From the NCBI RefSeq assembly GCF_044762655.1, contig NZ_JBIWER010000001.1, positions 124,001 to 188,000 of the forward strand: a DNA stretch of 64,000 nt. The letters run 5' to 3'. Each line of letters begins with the position of its first letter. The stretch's first letter is position 1. The notes under the pieces were generated by a model that saw nothing but the letters and a program-made list of their open reading frames with translations, searched no databases and had not been told where the DNA came from. The translations under genes were made by a program, and so were the position numbers. The DNA is from Psychrobacillus sp044762655 (GTDB taxonomy: Bacteria > Bacillota > Bacilli > Bacillales_A > Planococcaceae). Of the stretch, positions 26,646 through 35,371 are shown one piece after another.

Positions 26646-27190
26646 TCACCTAATACCTCCACAATAATTTGATGGTTTGTAAATACACATATATCTGCAG
26701 CGGTAGTAAGCGCCGCTTTTGCAATTTCCTGTGCTGTCATATTCTCACCTGCATATTGCTTTAGAGCTCTACCAGCAGCTAATGCATAATTTCCACCAGA
26801 ACCGATAGCTAGTATACCATCATCTGGCTCAATTACTTCTCCCGTTCCGGAAACAAGTAGCAAACTATTTTTGTCCATCACGAGTAGCATTGCCTCTAAT
26901 TGACGTAGCATTTTATCTCCTCGCCATTGCTTAGCAAGCTCCACTGCTGCTCTTTGTAAATTCCCGTTATATTCTAAAAGCTTTCCTTCAAACATTTCAA
27001 AAAGTGTAAAAGCATCAGCAACGGAGCCTGCAAACCCTGCCACAACTTGACCGTTAAAAAGTCTTCTAACTTTTTTCGCGGTGTGCTTCATCACTACTTG
27101 GTTACCTAATGTCACCTGGCCATCCCCTGACATTGCCTGGCTTCCATTGTGACTAACTGCGAAAATCGTGGTTGCATGAATATTACCCAT
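26642..27190 (-). CDS. hslV: ATP-dependent protease peptidase subunit HslV (ClpQ)
   Basis: Proteasome-like N-terminal-nucleophile peptidase. The 182-aa protein reads MGNIHATTIFAV: there is an extension ahead of the TT that begins E. coli HslV. Residue 2 is Gly, so it lacks the N-terminal Ser described for B. subtilis CodW. The rest (GDGQVTLG, GFAGSVADAFTLFE, GSGGNYALAAGRAL) is fully conserved. RBS GGAGG lies 8 nt upstream. Confidence 0.96.
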   Translation of the reverse strand: MGNIHATTIFAVSHNGSQAMSGDGQVTLGNQVVMKHTAKKVRRLFNGQVVAGFAGSVADAFTLFEMFEGKLLEYNGNLQRAAVELAKQWRGDKMLRQLEAMLLVMDKNSLLLVSGTGEVIEPDDGILAIGSGGNYALAAGRALKQYAGENMTAQEIAKAALTTAADICVFTNHQIIVEVLGE

Positions 27191-27208
27191 TTTTTATACC
27201 TCCAATAT

Positions 27209-28117
27209 TTACGCACGCGGATGCGCATTCATATAAGTTTTACGTAAATGCTCTTTTGTAACATGTGTATAGATTTGAGTGGAAGACAAGCTGGAATGCC
27301 CCAGTAGCTCCTGCACACTTCTAAGATCTGCTCCATTATTCAGCAAATGAGTAGCGAATGTATGTCTGAGCATATGTGGATAAATAGTGGAATTAATAGA
27401 GGCTTTTTTCAACATTTGGTTTAAAATATACCTTATCCCATCAGTTGTTATATGTTCTCCTCTGCTATTGACGAATAAAAAAGTATGCGCAGTATTCTTC
27501 ATTAGCTTCGGTCTACTATTTTGCAAATAATCGTCTATCGCTGCCAATGCAAAATCGCCTACTGGAATATATCGCTCTTTTCTTCCTTTCCCCATCACTC
27601 TTACAACTCCATAGCTCTCATCTATATGACGTAGTTCAATGGCTGTAAGTTCACTTACACGCATACCAGTCGCGTATAGTAATTCTAATATAGCTATATT
27701 TCGGATTGATAATGCATCAGTTCCTCTGTTTCCTTCAAACAACTGCTTTATTTCCTCTTCATAGAAAAAATGGGGAAGTTTTTTTTCTTTTTTAGGATGA
27801 AACAAAGATTGAAATGCATCATCTCGAATACTATATTCTTGATGTAGAAATTTATAATAAGAGCGAACGGAGGATATCTTCCTAGAAATCGAAGTTCTTG
27901 CAAGTTTCTGATCATATAATTTCGTTACGTACAATCTAGCATGAATATACTCAACCTCATTTAAATGAGTGACTCCCTCAATTTCTAGAAAAGACAGAAA
28001 CTGCTTTATATCATTTTCGTACTCCTGAACTGTATGATTCGAATAATTTCTTTCTAATAGTATGTATTCCATAAAAGCATGAAGTTCTTCTAACCCTATA
28101 ATGATTATCAACTCCAC
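27209..28117 (-). CDS. xerC: Site-specific tyrosine recombinase XerC (CodV)
   Basis: XerC with XerD resolves chromosome dimers at dif. The 302-aa frame starts at GTG. The N-terminal SAM-like domain reads YILLERNYSNHTVQEYENDI; the catalytic domain shows Arg in ATGMRVSEL, Lys in GKGRKERYIP, HxxR in HMLRHTFATHLL, and the His and nucleophile Tyr in LGHSSLSSTQIYTHV. The first ~7 residues (ELIIIIG) are unlike the family and may not be translated, so the start is uncertain. Confidence 0.92.
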   Translation of the reverse strand: MELIIIIGLEELHAFMEYILLERNYSNHTVQEYENDIKQFLSFLEIEGVTHLNEVEYIHARLYVTKLYDQKLARTSISRKISSVRSYYKFLHQEYSIRDDAFQSLFHPKKEKKLPHFFYEEEIKQLFEGNRGTDALSIRNIAILELLYATGMRVSELTAIELRHIDESYGVVRVMGKGRKERYIPVGDFALAAIDDYLQNSRPKLMKNTAHTFLFVNSRGEHITTDGIRYILNQMLKKASINSTIYPHMLRHTFATHLLNNGADLRSVQELLGHSSLSSTQIYTHVTKEHLRKTYMNAHPRA

Positions 28118-28136
28118 TCCAATATTTCTCCATTGT

Positions 28137-28174
28137 AAAAGCCTCTAAAAGTATACAACTTTTTTGAGGCTTTT
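28137..28174 (-). terminator. Hairpin between trmFO and xerC
   Basis: Perfect 9-bp stem AAAAGCCTC / GAGGCTTTT with a 20-nt loop. The following T run is only four bases in the minus orientation, so termination may be partial. Confidence 0.5.
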
Positions 28175-28179
28175 AGCAA

Positions 28180-29490
28180 TTATAACGCTGTACTTTTCAT
28201 AAAATTTTGAATTGTCGACAACGCACGATTTGCTAATTGTTCGACTTTCGCTTTTTTATCTCTTACTTTTGGTTGCAATTCAGGGAATAAACCAAAGTTA
28301 ATATTCATAGGTTGGAAGTTTTTTGGATTCGCTTCTGTAATATATCTCGCCATGCTTCCAAGTGCTGTTTCAGCTGGAAAAACGACTAATTCTTCCCCTT
28401 TGGCTAGCCTTGCTGCATTAATGCCAGCTAATAATCCACTGCCTGCTGACTCCACATACCCTTCAACACCCGTCATTTGACCGGCAAAGAAAATTTGTTT
28501 ATTAGCTTTTAGCTGATAAGTTGGTTCTAATACATATGGCGAATTAATGAACGTGTTACGATGCATGACACCATAACGCACAATTTCCACATTTTCAAGA
28601 CCAGGTATTAGCTTCAATACCTCTTTTTGTGGTCCCCATTTTAAATGTGTCTGGAAACCAACAATATTATAAAGTGTCCCAGCACCATCGTCCTGTCTTA
28701 GCTGAACTACGGCATATGGGCGTTTGCCTGTTTTAGGATCTTCTAGTCCCACAGGTTTCATCGGGCCAAATAGTAATGTCTTACGCCCACGCTCAGCCAT
28801 TACCTCAACTGGCATACAGCCTTCAAAGTAAATTTCTTTTTCAAATTCTTTTAGTGGCACTACTTCCGCAGCTATCAATGCATCGTAAAAGCGATTAAAC
28901 TCATCCTCAGTCATTGGACAATTTAGATAAGCAGCTTCCCCTTTATCATATCTTGATTTTAGATAAACTTTATCCATATCAATGCTATCTTTTTCTACAA
29001 TAGGAGCTGCTGCATCATAGAAATACAAATAGTCTTGCCCAGTCATTTCTTTCACTTTTTCAGCAAGAGCTGGAGAAGTTAATGGACCAGTGGCGATAAC
29101 AGTAATTCCTTCTGGGATTTCTGTTACTTCTTCATTAACAATTTCTATTAACGGATGATTGCGTATAGCTTCTGTAACTCTACCAGAGAAATCATGCCTG
29201 TCAACAGCAAGCGCGCCACCGGCAGGTACACTACTATTATCTGCAGATTGTATAATAAGCGAGTCCAGCATACGCATTTCTTCTTTAATAACGCCTACAG
29301 CATTCGTTAAGTTGTTTGCTCTAAGCGAATTGGAGCACACCAATTCAGCAAATTTGTCCGTATGATGCGCTGGCGTTTGTTTAACAGGTCGCATTTCATA
29401 AAGACGTACTTTTATACCTCTTTTAGCTATTTGCCACGCTGCCTCACTTCCTGCAAGTCCTGCGCCAATAACGTTTACTATTTCAGTCAT
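28180..29490 (-). CDS. trmFO: Folate-dependent tRNA (uracil-54-C5) methyltransferase TrmFO
   Basis: TrmFO makes T54 in tRNA using methylenetetrahydrofolate and FAD. The 436-aa protein starts with the dinucleotide fold motif (VNVIGAGLAGSEAAW). It has the conserved Cys in LVCSNSLRANN and a second in FEGCMPVEVM, both used in catalysis in the family, and the C-terminal FAD segment FAGQMTGVEGYVESAGSG. Gene order topA-trmFO-xerC is that of B. subtilis. Confidence 0.97.
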   Translation of the reverse strand: MTEIVNVIGAGLAGSEAAWQIAKRGIKVRLYEMRPVKQTPAHHTDKFAELVCSNSLRANNLTNAVGVIKEEMRMLDSLIIQSADNSSVPAGGALAVDRHDFSGRVTEAIRNHPLIEIVNEEVTEIPEGITVIATGPLTSPALAEKVKEMTGQDYLYFYDAAAPIVEKDSIDMDKVYLKSRYDKGEAAYLNCPMTEDEFNRFYDALIAAEVVPLKEFEKEIYFEGCMPVEVMAERGRKTLLFGPMKPVGLEDPKTGKRPYAVVQLRQDDGAGTLYNIVGFQTHLKWGPQKEVLKLIPGLENVEIVRYGVMHRNTFINSPYVLEPTYQLKANKQIFFAGQMTGVEGYVESAGSGLLAGINAARLAKGEELVVFPAETALGSMARYITEANPKNFQPMNINFGLFPELQPKVRDKKAKVEQLANRALSTIQNFMKSTAL

Positions 29491-29505
29491 GTCGTATCCT
29501 TCTTT

Positions 29506-31581
29506 CTAACTTTGCGGATCTTCTTTATAATCACACGCAACACATTGTATTTGTATACCTTTTTTTAATTTCTTTTCGACTAACATTTCATTACATTTCG
29601 GACATGGTCGGCTGATCGGCTTGTCCCATGAAACAAAATCACATGTTGGATATTGGTTACATCCATAAAACAAACGCTTTGTTTTACTTTTTCGTTCCAC
29701 AATTTGACCTTCTCCACACGCTCGACAAGGGACACCTATTTCCTTAATGATTGCCTTTGTATTACGACATTCCGGAAAATTACTGCAGGCCATAAATTTA
29801 CCATATCGCCCTAGTTTATATACCATTGGTGAACCACAGTTTTCACAATCTTCCCCTGTTGGTTCATCTTTAATAACGATTTTCTCCATCTCAGCATCTG
29901 CATACACAACCCGCTTCTCAAAATCTTGATAGAAGCCATCAATAACTTCCACCCATTTTACCTGTCCCTCTTCAACACTATCCAAATCTCTTTCCATCTG
30001 GGCAGTGAACTCTATATCTAAAATTTCTGGGAAGAATTCTAATACGAGGTGATGGACAATTGTTCCAAGTTCAGTAGGAACAAAACGCTTCGTCTCTAAA
30101 GCAACATACCCACGTTTTTGTATAGTATCTAAAGTTGGAGCATAAGTAGAAGGTCTACCTATCCCTAACTCTTCTAAAGTCTTTACAAGTCTTGCCTCCG
30201 AGTATCTTGGAGGGGGTTGAGTAAAATGTTGCTTCGGATCAATGGACAACGCATTAACTTTATCTCCAACTTCTAGAACTGGTAATAACTTATCCTTATC
30301 GTCTGTTTGATCATCAGAACCTTCTACGTACACCTTCATAAATCCAGGGAATTTGACTTGTGAACCATTTGCTCTAAAGTAAACTTCTCCATTTTTAAGG
30401 TCAACAGCTACTGTGTCTAGTATAGCAGATGCCATTTGGCTTGCTATAAAACGTTCCCATATTAGCTTGTATAATTTTAGTTGGTCACGAGATAGAATAG
30501 CTTTTAGCTCATTAGGAGTTCTTAGGACACTTGTAGGTCTGACAGCTTCGTGGGCATCTTGTGCCTTTTTCGATTGCTTTTCCACCTTCTTCGTAGAAAT
30601 GTAATCAGAACCAAATTCATTTTTGATATATTCTTGCGCCTCAGCTTTAGCACTATCCGAAATTCTTGTTGAATCTGTTCTCATATAGGTAATCAACCCG
30701 ATCGTCCCTTGTTTTTTACCTAAGTCGATTCCCTCATATAATTGCTGTGCTAGCATCATTGTTTTTCTAGCTCTGAAATTTAGTTTTCTTGCTGCTTCCT
30801 GTTGAAGGGAAGATGTCGTAAAGGAAGGTGCTGGATTACGTTTTCGTTCTTTTTTCACAACATTTGCAACTTCAAACTTCTTGCCCTTCATTAACTTCAG
30901 TACTTCTTTTACTTCTTCTTCATTAGAAAGTTTTCTTTTTTCTTTCTCACTTCCATAATAAAGTGCATCAAAGGCTTTCTTATTTTTATCAAATTGTCCT
31001 TCAATTGTCCAATACTCTTCTGGTGTGAAATTATTAATTTCATTTTCTCGATCAATGATCAAACGAAGAGCTACAGATTGCACTCGGCCTGCTGAAAGGC
31101 CTTTTTTCACTTTCTTCCATAAAATAGGACTTATATTGTATCCTACAAGTCTGTCTAAAATTCTTCTTGCTTGTTGAGCATCTACTAGATCCATATTTAT
31201 TGGTCTAGGATGTTTAAACGATTCTAAAATCGCTTCTTTAGTAATCTCATTAAATACTACGCGGCAATCTGATTCAATATCAACATTTAATGAGTTTGCC
31301 AAGTGCCATGCTATTGCTTCTCCTTCTCTGTCGGGGTCAGCCGCGAGATAAATTTTCTTCGCTTTTTTTGCTGCTGTTTTTAATTCTTGTAGTACCGGGC
31401 CTTTACCCCTGATTGTTATATACTTTGGTTCGTAATTATTTTCCGTATCGACACCCATTTGACTTCTAGGTAAATCACGAACGTGACCAATCGATGCTTT
31501 GACTTTATATTTTTTTCCAAGATATTTTTCTATTGTTTTTGCCTTTGCTGGCGATTCAACAATTACCAAATAATCCGACAT
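29506..31581 (-). CDS. topA: DNA topoisomerase I
   Basis: Type IA topoisomerase that relaxes negative supercoils. The 691-aa protein has an N-terminal Toprim domain (LVIVESPAKAKTIEKYLG and AADPDREGEAIAWHLA), the active-site Tyr in GLITYMRTDSTRIS, and three C-terminal zinc-ribbon motifs (CENC...CSNFPEC, CRAC...CNQYPTC, CPKC...CVAC). Complete. dprA lies 110 bp upstream. Confidence 0.98.
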   Translation of the reverse strand: MSDYLVIVESPAKAKTIEKYLGKKYKVKASIGHVRDLPRSQMGVDTENNYEPKYITIRGKGPVLQELKTAAKKAKKIYLAADPDREGEAIAWHLANSLNVDIESDCRVVFNEITKEAILESFKHPRPINMDLVDAQQARRILDRLVGYNISPILWKKVKKGLSAGRVQSVALRLIIDRENEINNFTPEEYWTIEGQFDKNKKAFDALYYGSEKEKRKLSNEEEVKEVLKLMKGKKFEVANVVKKERKRNPAPSFTTSSLQQEAARKLNFRARKTMMLAQQLYEGIDLGKKQGTIGLITYMRTDSTRISDSAKAEAQEYIKNEFGSDYISTKKVEKQSKKAQDAHEAVRPTSVLRTPNELKAILSRDQLKLYKLIWERFIASQMASAILDTVAVDLKNGEVYFRANGSQVKFPGFMKVYVEGSDDQTDDKDKLLPVLEVGDKVNALSIDPKQHFTQPPPRYSEARLVKTLEELGIGRPSTYAPTLDTIQKRGYVALETKRFVPTELGTIVHHLVLEFFPEILDIEFTAQMERDLDSVEEGQVKWVEVIDGFYQDFEKRVVYADAEMEKIVIKDEPTGEDCENCGSPMVYKLGRYGKFMACSNFPECRNTKAIIKEIGVPCRACGEGQIVERKSKTKRLFYGCNQYPTCDFVSWDKPISRPCPKCNEMLVEKKLKKGIQIQCVACDYKEDPQS

Positions 31582-31643
31582 AAATCTGCCTCCTTATAGA
31601 AGGTAACTCGCTTTAATCTTCAAAACAAATACCTGTTGCAAAA

Positions 31644-31670
31644 TGTATACCAGTTTTCTCATAAAAGCAA
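31644..31670 (-). promoter_or_regulatory. Weak promoter candidate for topA
   Basis: Minus strand TTGCTT (31665-31670), 15-nt spacer, TATACA (31644-31649) with an upstream TG (extended -10). The spacer is short, so this rests on the extended -10. It lies in the 110-bp dprA-topA gap. Confidence 0.3.
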
Positions 31671-31691
31671 GACTTTTCATTTTTTTGTTTT

Positions 31692-32573
31692 TTATTTATT
31701 TAACTCTTCTAGTATTTGATGACCATTCCACACTGGTTTTGCGCCTTCTAATATTAGCAAATGCGGGCCAATAGAAAGTGGCGAGTGTATAGATCCCGGA
31801 ATCGCAAAAATCTCCTTACCATTTTCTAATGCGTGCTCCATTGTGGAAACTGTACCACTCTTTTTTGTCGCTTCTGTAATAATGACTCCTTTGGAAAGCC
31901 CACTAATAATTCGATTTCTCATTGGAAAATTCCACTTTTGGGGTGTTATATAGGGAGGGTACTCTGTTAATAATAGCTGATTTTTCTCCATTTCGTTAGC
32001 TAATTTAAGATTTTGTTTAGGATATACATGAAATAATCCGGTTCCGAGGACTGCAATCGTATTTCCACCTAAGCTCATCGTTATTTGATGGGCCAATGTA
32101 TCTGCACCCTTGGCCAGACCACTAATAATTACATACTCTTCGTTTATTAAGGGAGGTAGTATTACCTTAATACTTTCAGCGGAATAACTAGTCGCCTCTC
32201 TTGAACCTATAATTGCTATTTTTTTAGAGTTCGCAAGTAATTCTAACCTACCCTTTACGTATATTACGGTGGGAGGATCATATAAATCTAGTAAACTTTT
32301 AGGATAGTTGGGATCAGAAAACAGAATGGGGGTAATCGAATGTTTTTCATACATTTGACGCATCGGAGTTTCGACAAATTCTCGAAACATTTTTTGGAGT
32401 TTAATCGCGCGTTCGAGGGAAATTTTAAATAATTTCGACAAAAAATGAGGGGATATTTCTTCTAAATCAGCTAGTTTGGGGTCATATTCAAGTAAAGGTT
32501 GTAGCTTATTTAAAGGTACTGGAAAAACATAATGTAAAGCTAAAAGTCGGTTAATAAATTGATTATTATTCAT
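31692..32573 (-). CDS. dprA: DNA processing protein DprA (Smf)
   Basis: DprA loads RecA on incoming single-stranded DNA during transformation. The 293-aa protein has a helical N-terminal domain and the Rossmann-like core with AIIGSREATSYS, SGLAKGADTLAHQ, AVLGTGLFHVYPKQN and FPMRNRIISGLS. There is no clear extra C-terminal winged-helix domain. RBS AAAGGAGG upstream. Confidence 0.96.
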   Translation of the reverse strand: MNNNQFINRLLALHYVFPVPLNKLQPLLEYDPKLADLEEISPHFLSKLFKISLERAIKLQKMFREFVETPMRQMYEKHSITPILFSDPNYPKSLLDLYDPPTVIYVKGRLELLANSKKIAIIGSREATSYSAESIKVILPPLINEEYVIISGLAKGADTLAHQITMSLGGNTIAVLGTGLFHVYPKQNLKLANEMEKNQLLLTEYPPYITPQKWNFPMRNRIISGLSKGVIITEATKKSGTVSTMEHALENGKEIFAIPGSIHSPLSIGPHLLILEGAKPVWNGHQILEELNK

Positions 32574-32832
32574 TGGTTTCCTCCTTTATTTATATAACTA
32601 GTTTAGTATTGTTTGTCCTTCCAAGCGTAGGATTTTTTTAAGAAAAACCGAGCAAAATAGACGCCCGGTCCTTTAATAACCTAGATATGCCATTGATTTC
32701 TGCTCCGGGCGGACACTTTCCGCCGGCATGGCTTTACCTGCGTCCACCTGAAACGAAAATCAGTAGGATTCTTCATTCTCGAAAGACCCATGAATCCAGT
32801 GTTTACGTTACACTTTTATATATTTTTTCTTT
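32574..32832. other. sucD-dprA intergenic region
   Basis: AT-rich gap upstream of dprA. It contains a short family A repeat copy and, at its left end, the sucD terminator (separate entries). No ORF is supported. Confidence 0.6.
32645..32800. repeat. Family A dispersed repeat, short copy A2
   Basis: Upstream flank GGTCCTTTAATAACC and TAGATATGCCATTGATTTC is shared with copies A3 and A6. The core CGGGCGGACACTTTCCGCC follows, then a jump to GTCCACCTGAAACG and AAAATCAGTAGGATTCTTC, the end shared with copies A7 and A9. Most of the variable interior is missing, so this looks like a deletion derivative. Confidence 0.7.
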
Positions 32833-32866
32833 TAAAAAAATACGGCAACATCAGAGATGTGCCGTA
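32833..32866 (-). terminator. Intrinsic terminator of sucCD
   Basis: Minus-strand stem TACGGCACATC / GATGTTGCCGTA (one bulge) with loop TCT, followed by TTTTTTT. Starts 9 bp after the sucD stop. Confidence 0.9.
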
Positions 32867-32874
32867 CTTTTCTA

Positions 32875-33777
32875 TTAATGTGTTTTACAAGAATCGTAAA
32901 TACCTGCTTCTTTAATTGCTTCGATTAAAGTTTCACCAATAACAGATGGAGTTGCTGCAACCTTCATGCCTGCTGCTTCCATTGCTTTGATTTTACCTTC
33001 TGCAGTACCTTGACCACCGGAAATAATAGCTCCTGCATGACCCATACGTTTACCAGGAGGTGCAGTTTGACCACCGATGAATCCAATGACAGGTTTTGTC
33101 ATATTTGCTTTGATCCACTCCGCTGCCTCTTCTTCTGCAGTTCCACCAATTTCCCCGATCATTACTGCTGCATATGTGTCTGGGTCATCGTTGAATTCTT
33201 TTAGAACATCGATGAAGTTAGTTCCGTTAACAGGATCTCCACCAATTCCTACAGAAGTAGATTGTCCAATACCTGCGTCAGATAATTGAAGAACTGCTTC
33301 ATATGTTAGTGTTCCTGAACGTGAAACAACTCCTACATGACCTTTAGTGTTAATGTAGCCTGGCATAATACCAATTTTACATTCATCTGCAGTAATTACA
33401 CCTGGGCAGTTCGGTCCGACTAGACGAGTTTTCTTACCTTCCATGTAACGTTTTACGTTAACCATGTCTAGTACTGGGATATGCTCTGTAATACAAATAG
33501 TCATATCTAAGTCTGCATCAACAGCTTCTAAAATTGCATCTGCAGCAAATGGTGCTGGAACGTAAATTACTGAAACGTTTGCGCCAGTAGCTTTAACAGC
33601 ATCTTCAACTGTATTGAAAACTGGAACTCCTTCTACTTCTGTTCCACCTTTACCAGGTGTTACCCCAGCAACGATTTTAGTTCCATATTCTAACATTTGT
33701 TTTGTATGGAAAAGAGCAGTTGAGCCCGTAATTCCTTGTACAATTACTTTAGTATCTTTATTAATATATACGCTCAC
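32875..33777 (-). CDS. sucD: Succinyl-CoA synthetase alpha subunit
   Basis: With SucC it interconverts succinyl-CoA and succinate with NTP formation in the TCA cycle. The 300-aa protein has the CoA-binding Rossmann domain (VQGITGSTALFHTKQMLEYG) and the phospho-His in GHAGAIISGGQGTAEGK. It is 18 bp downstream of sucC and ends at a strong terminator. Confidence 0.98.
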   Translation of the reverse strand: MSVYINKDTKVIVQGITGSTALFHTKQMLEYGTKIVAGVTPGKGGTEVEGVPVFNTVEDAVKATGANVSVIYVPAPFAADAILEAVDADLDMTICITEHIPVLDMVNVKRYMEGKKTRLVGPNCPGVITADECKIGIMPGYINTKGHVGVVSRSGTLTYEAVLQLSDAGIGQSTSVGIGGDPVNGTNFIDVLKEFNDDPDTYAAVMIGEIGGTAEEEAAEWIKANMTKPVIGFIGGQTAPPGKRMGHAGAIISGGQGTAEGKIKAMEAAGMKVAATPSVIGETLIEAIKEAGIYDSCKTH

Positions 33778-33795
33778 TTTTTGTCCCTGCCTTTC

Positions 33796-34956
33796 TTATC
33801 CTACAAGATTAACGATTTTTTGAGCACCGTCTGCCATTGAGTCTGCTGCAACGATATTTAAGCCTGATTCATTTAATAATTTTTTACCTAAATCTACATT
33901 AGTACCTTCTAAACGAACTACAAGTGGCACTTCTAAACCTAATTCTTTCGCTGCAATAATAACACCTTCAGCGATAATGTCACACTTCATAATTCCACCG
34001 AAGATATTAACAAAAATACCTTTTACGTTTTTATCAGAAAGGATGATTTTGAATGCTTCTGTAACTTTTTCAGCAGTCGCGCCGCCCCCAACGTCAAGGA
34101 AGTTTGCGGGTGATCCGCCGTAATAGCTAATTGTATCCATTGTTGCCATAGCTAGTCCAGCTCCATTAACCATACAACCAATATTTCCATCTAAAGAAAT
34201 ATAGCTAAGGTCATATTTTGAAGCTTCGATTTCTTTTGGATCCTCTTCATCATAATCACGCATTTCTAAAATGTCTTTATGACGATATAATGCGTTACCA
34301 TCGAAATTGAATTTTGCATCAAGCGCTAAAACATTGTCATCAGCAGTTACTACTAATGGATTAATTTCAACAATTGAAGCATCTTTTTCTTTATAAACTT
34401 GATATAATCCAAGCATAAATTTAGCTGCTTTGTTCACAAGTTTAGCTGGAATATTCATATTAAATGCCATACGACGTGCTTGGAAGCCTGTTAAGCCTAC
34501 AACTGGATCGATCTCTTCATAGAAAAGTTTTTCAGGAGTATTTGCAGCCACTTCTTCAATGTCCATACCGCCTTCTTCAGAGCCCATTAATGTTACACGT
34601 GAAGTTGAACGATCTAGAACTAGACCTACATAATATTCCTTCTTAATGTCGCTTCCTTCTTCGATAAGTAAACGTTTAATCTCTTTACCTTCAGGACCAG
34701 TTTGGTGAGTAACAAGTACTTTACCTAATAGTTCCTTCGCGTATTCACGTACCTCATCTAGATTTTTTGCGATTTTTACTCCACCAGCTTTACCACGTCC
34801 ACCTGCGTGGATTTGAGCTTTAACAACAATAACGCTTGATCCTAATTCTTTTGCTGCTTTCACTGCCTCTTCAGGTGAGAAAGCTACAATTCCGTTAGAA
34901 ACTGCTACGCCATATTGTCTAAGGAGTTGTTTACCTTGATATTCATGGATATTCAT
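33796..34956 (-). CDS. sucC: Succinyl-CoA synthetase beta subunit
   Basis: Nucleotide-binding subunit of succinyl-CoA synthetase. The 386-aa protein starts MNIHEYQGKQLLRQYGVAVS, has the ATP-grasp fold (VVKAQIHAGGRGKAGGVK) and the C-terminal LNIFGGIMKCD-type segment (FVNIFGGIMKCDIIAEG). RBS GGAGG lies just upstream. Full length. Confidence 0.98.
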   Translation of the reverse strand: MNIHEYQGKQLLRQYGVAVSNGIVAFSPEEAVKAAKELGSSVIVVKAQIHAGGRGKAGGVKIAKNLDEVREYAKELLGKVLVTHQTGPEGKEIKRLLIEEGSDIKKEYYVGLVLDRSTSRVTLMGSEEGGMDIEEVAANTPEKLFYEEIDPVVGLTGFQARRMAFNMNIPAKLVNKAAKFMLGLYQVYKEKDASIVEINPLVVTADDNVLALDAKFNFDGNALYRHKDILEMRDYDEEDPKEIEASKYDLSYISLDGNIGCMVNGAGLAMATMDTISYYGGSPANFLDVGGGATAEKVTEAFKIILSDKNVKGIFVNIFGGIMKCDIIAEGVIIAAKELGLEVPLVVRLEGTNVDLGKKLLNESGLNIVAADSMADGAQKIVNLVG

Positions 34957-35004
34957 CTTTCATCCTCCAATCAAACTTATGTCAAGTAATTTACTACCGT
35001 TCTC

Positions 35005-35033
35005 ATTGTATTAAAAGTGTCACATCTTGTCCA
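35005..35033 (-). promoter_or_regulatory. Sigma-A promoter of sucCD
   Basis: Minus strand TGGACA (35028-35033), 17-nt spacer, TACAAT (35005-35010); each box matches 5 of 6. Located about 50 bp upstream of sucC. Confidence 0.7.
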
Positions 35034-35086
35034 CAAAAGTATGATATTTACCTAAAACAGCTAATATTCAGATAATGTGTCGCAGT

Positions 35087-35371
35087 TTAAAATTTACTAC
35101 CTTTTTCCTTATCAATTTTATAAATATACGCAAAGACTTCTGCTACCGCTTGGTACAACTCCTCAGGTATCGATTGATTGATATCTAATTGTCCAAGAAG
35201 TTCAACTAAACTTGGATCCTCTTGAACTGGCACATTATGTTGCTGTGCTTTCGCCAAAATATTTTCTGCTATTTTCCCTTTTCCTTTAGCAACTATTTTA
35301 GGCGCATCGTTATTCCCAGGATTATATGTGAGAGCTACCGCTTCTTTTCGAGTGTATCTTTCTTCCTTCAT
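35087..35371 (-). CDS. ylqH: Orphan FlhB C-terminal-domain protein (YlqH)
   Basis: A 94-aa protein that aligns only with the part of FlhB after its NPTH cleavage site. AVALTYNPGNNDAPKIVAKG corresponds to FlhB AIALKYDDESMDAPTVVAKG, and SIPEELYQAVAEVFAYIYKI to RIPDEFFKAVAEVLAYVYRI. There is no membrane region and no NPTH. In other bacteria such orphan tails can substitute for the cleaved FlhB fragment. It overlaps ylqG by 4 nt, so the two are translationally coupled. Function here is inferred. Confidence 0.88.
   Translation of the reverse strand: MKEERYTRKEAVALTYNPGNNDAPKIVAKGKGKIAENILAKAQQHNVPVQEDPSLVELLGQLDINQSIPEELYQAVAEVFAYIYKIDKEKGSKF

Noticed and set aside
35087..35371. YlqH as a broken piece of flhB
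   Set aside because: A complete flhB with NPTH is at 6673-7758, and YlqH is coupled to ylqG in the same arrangement as in B. subtilis, so it is an independent gene.
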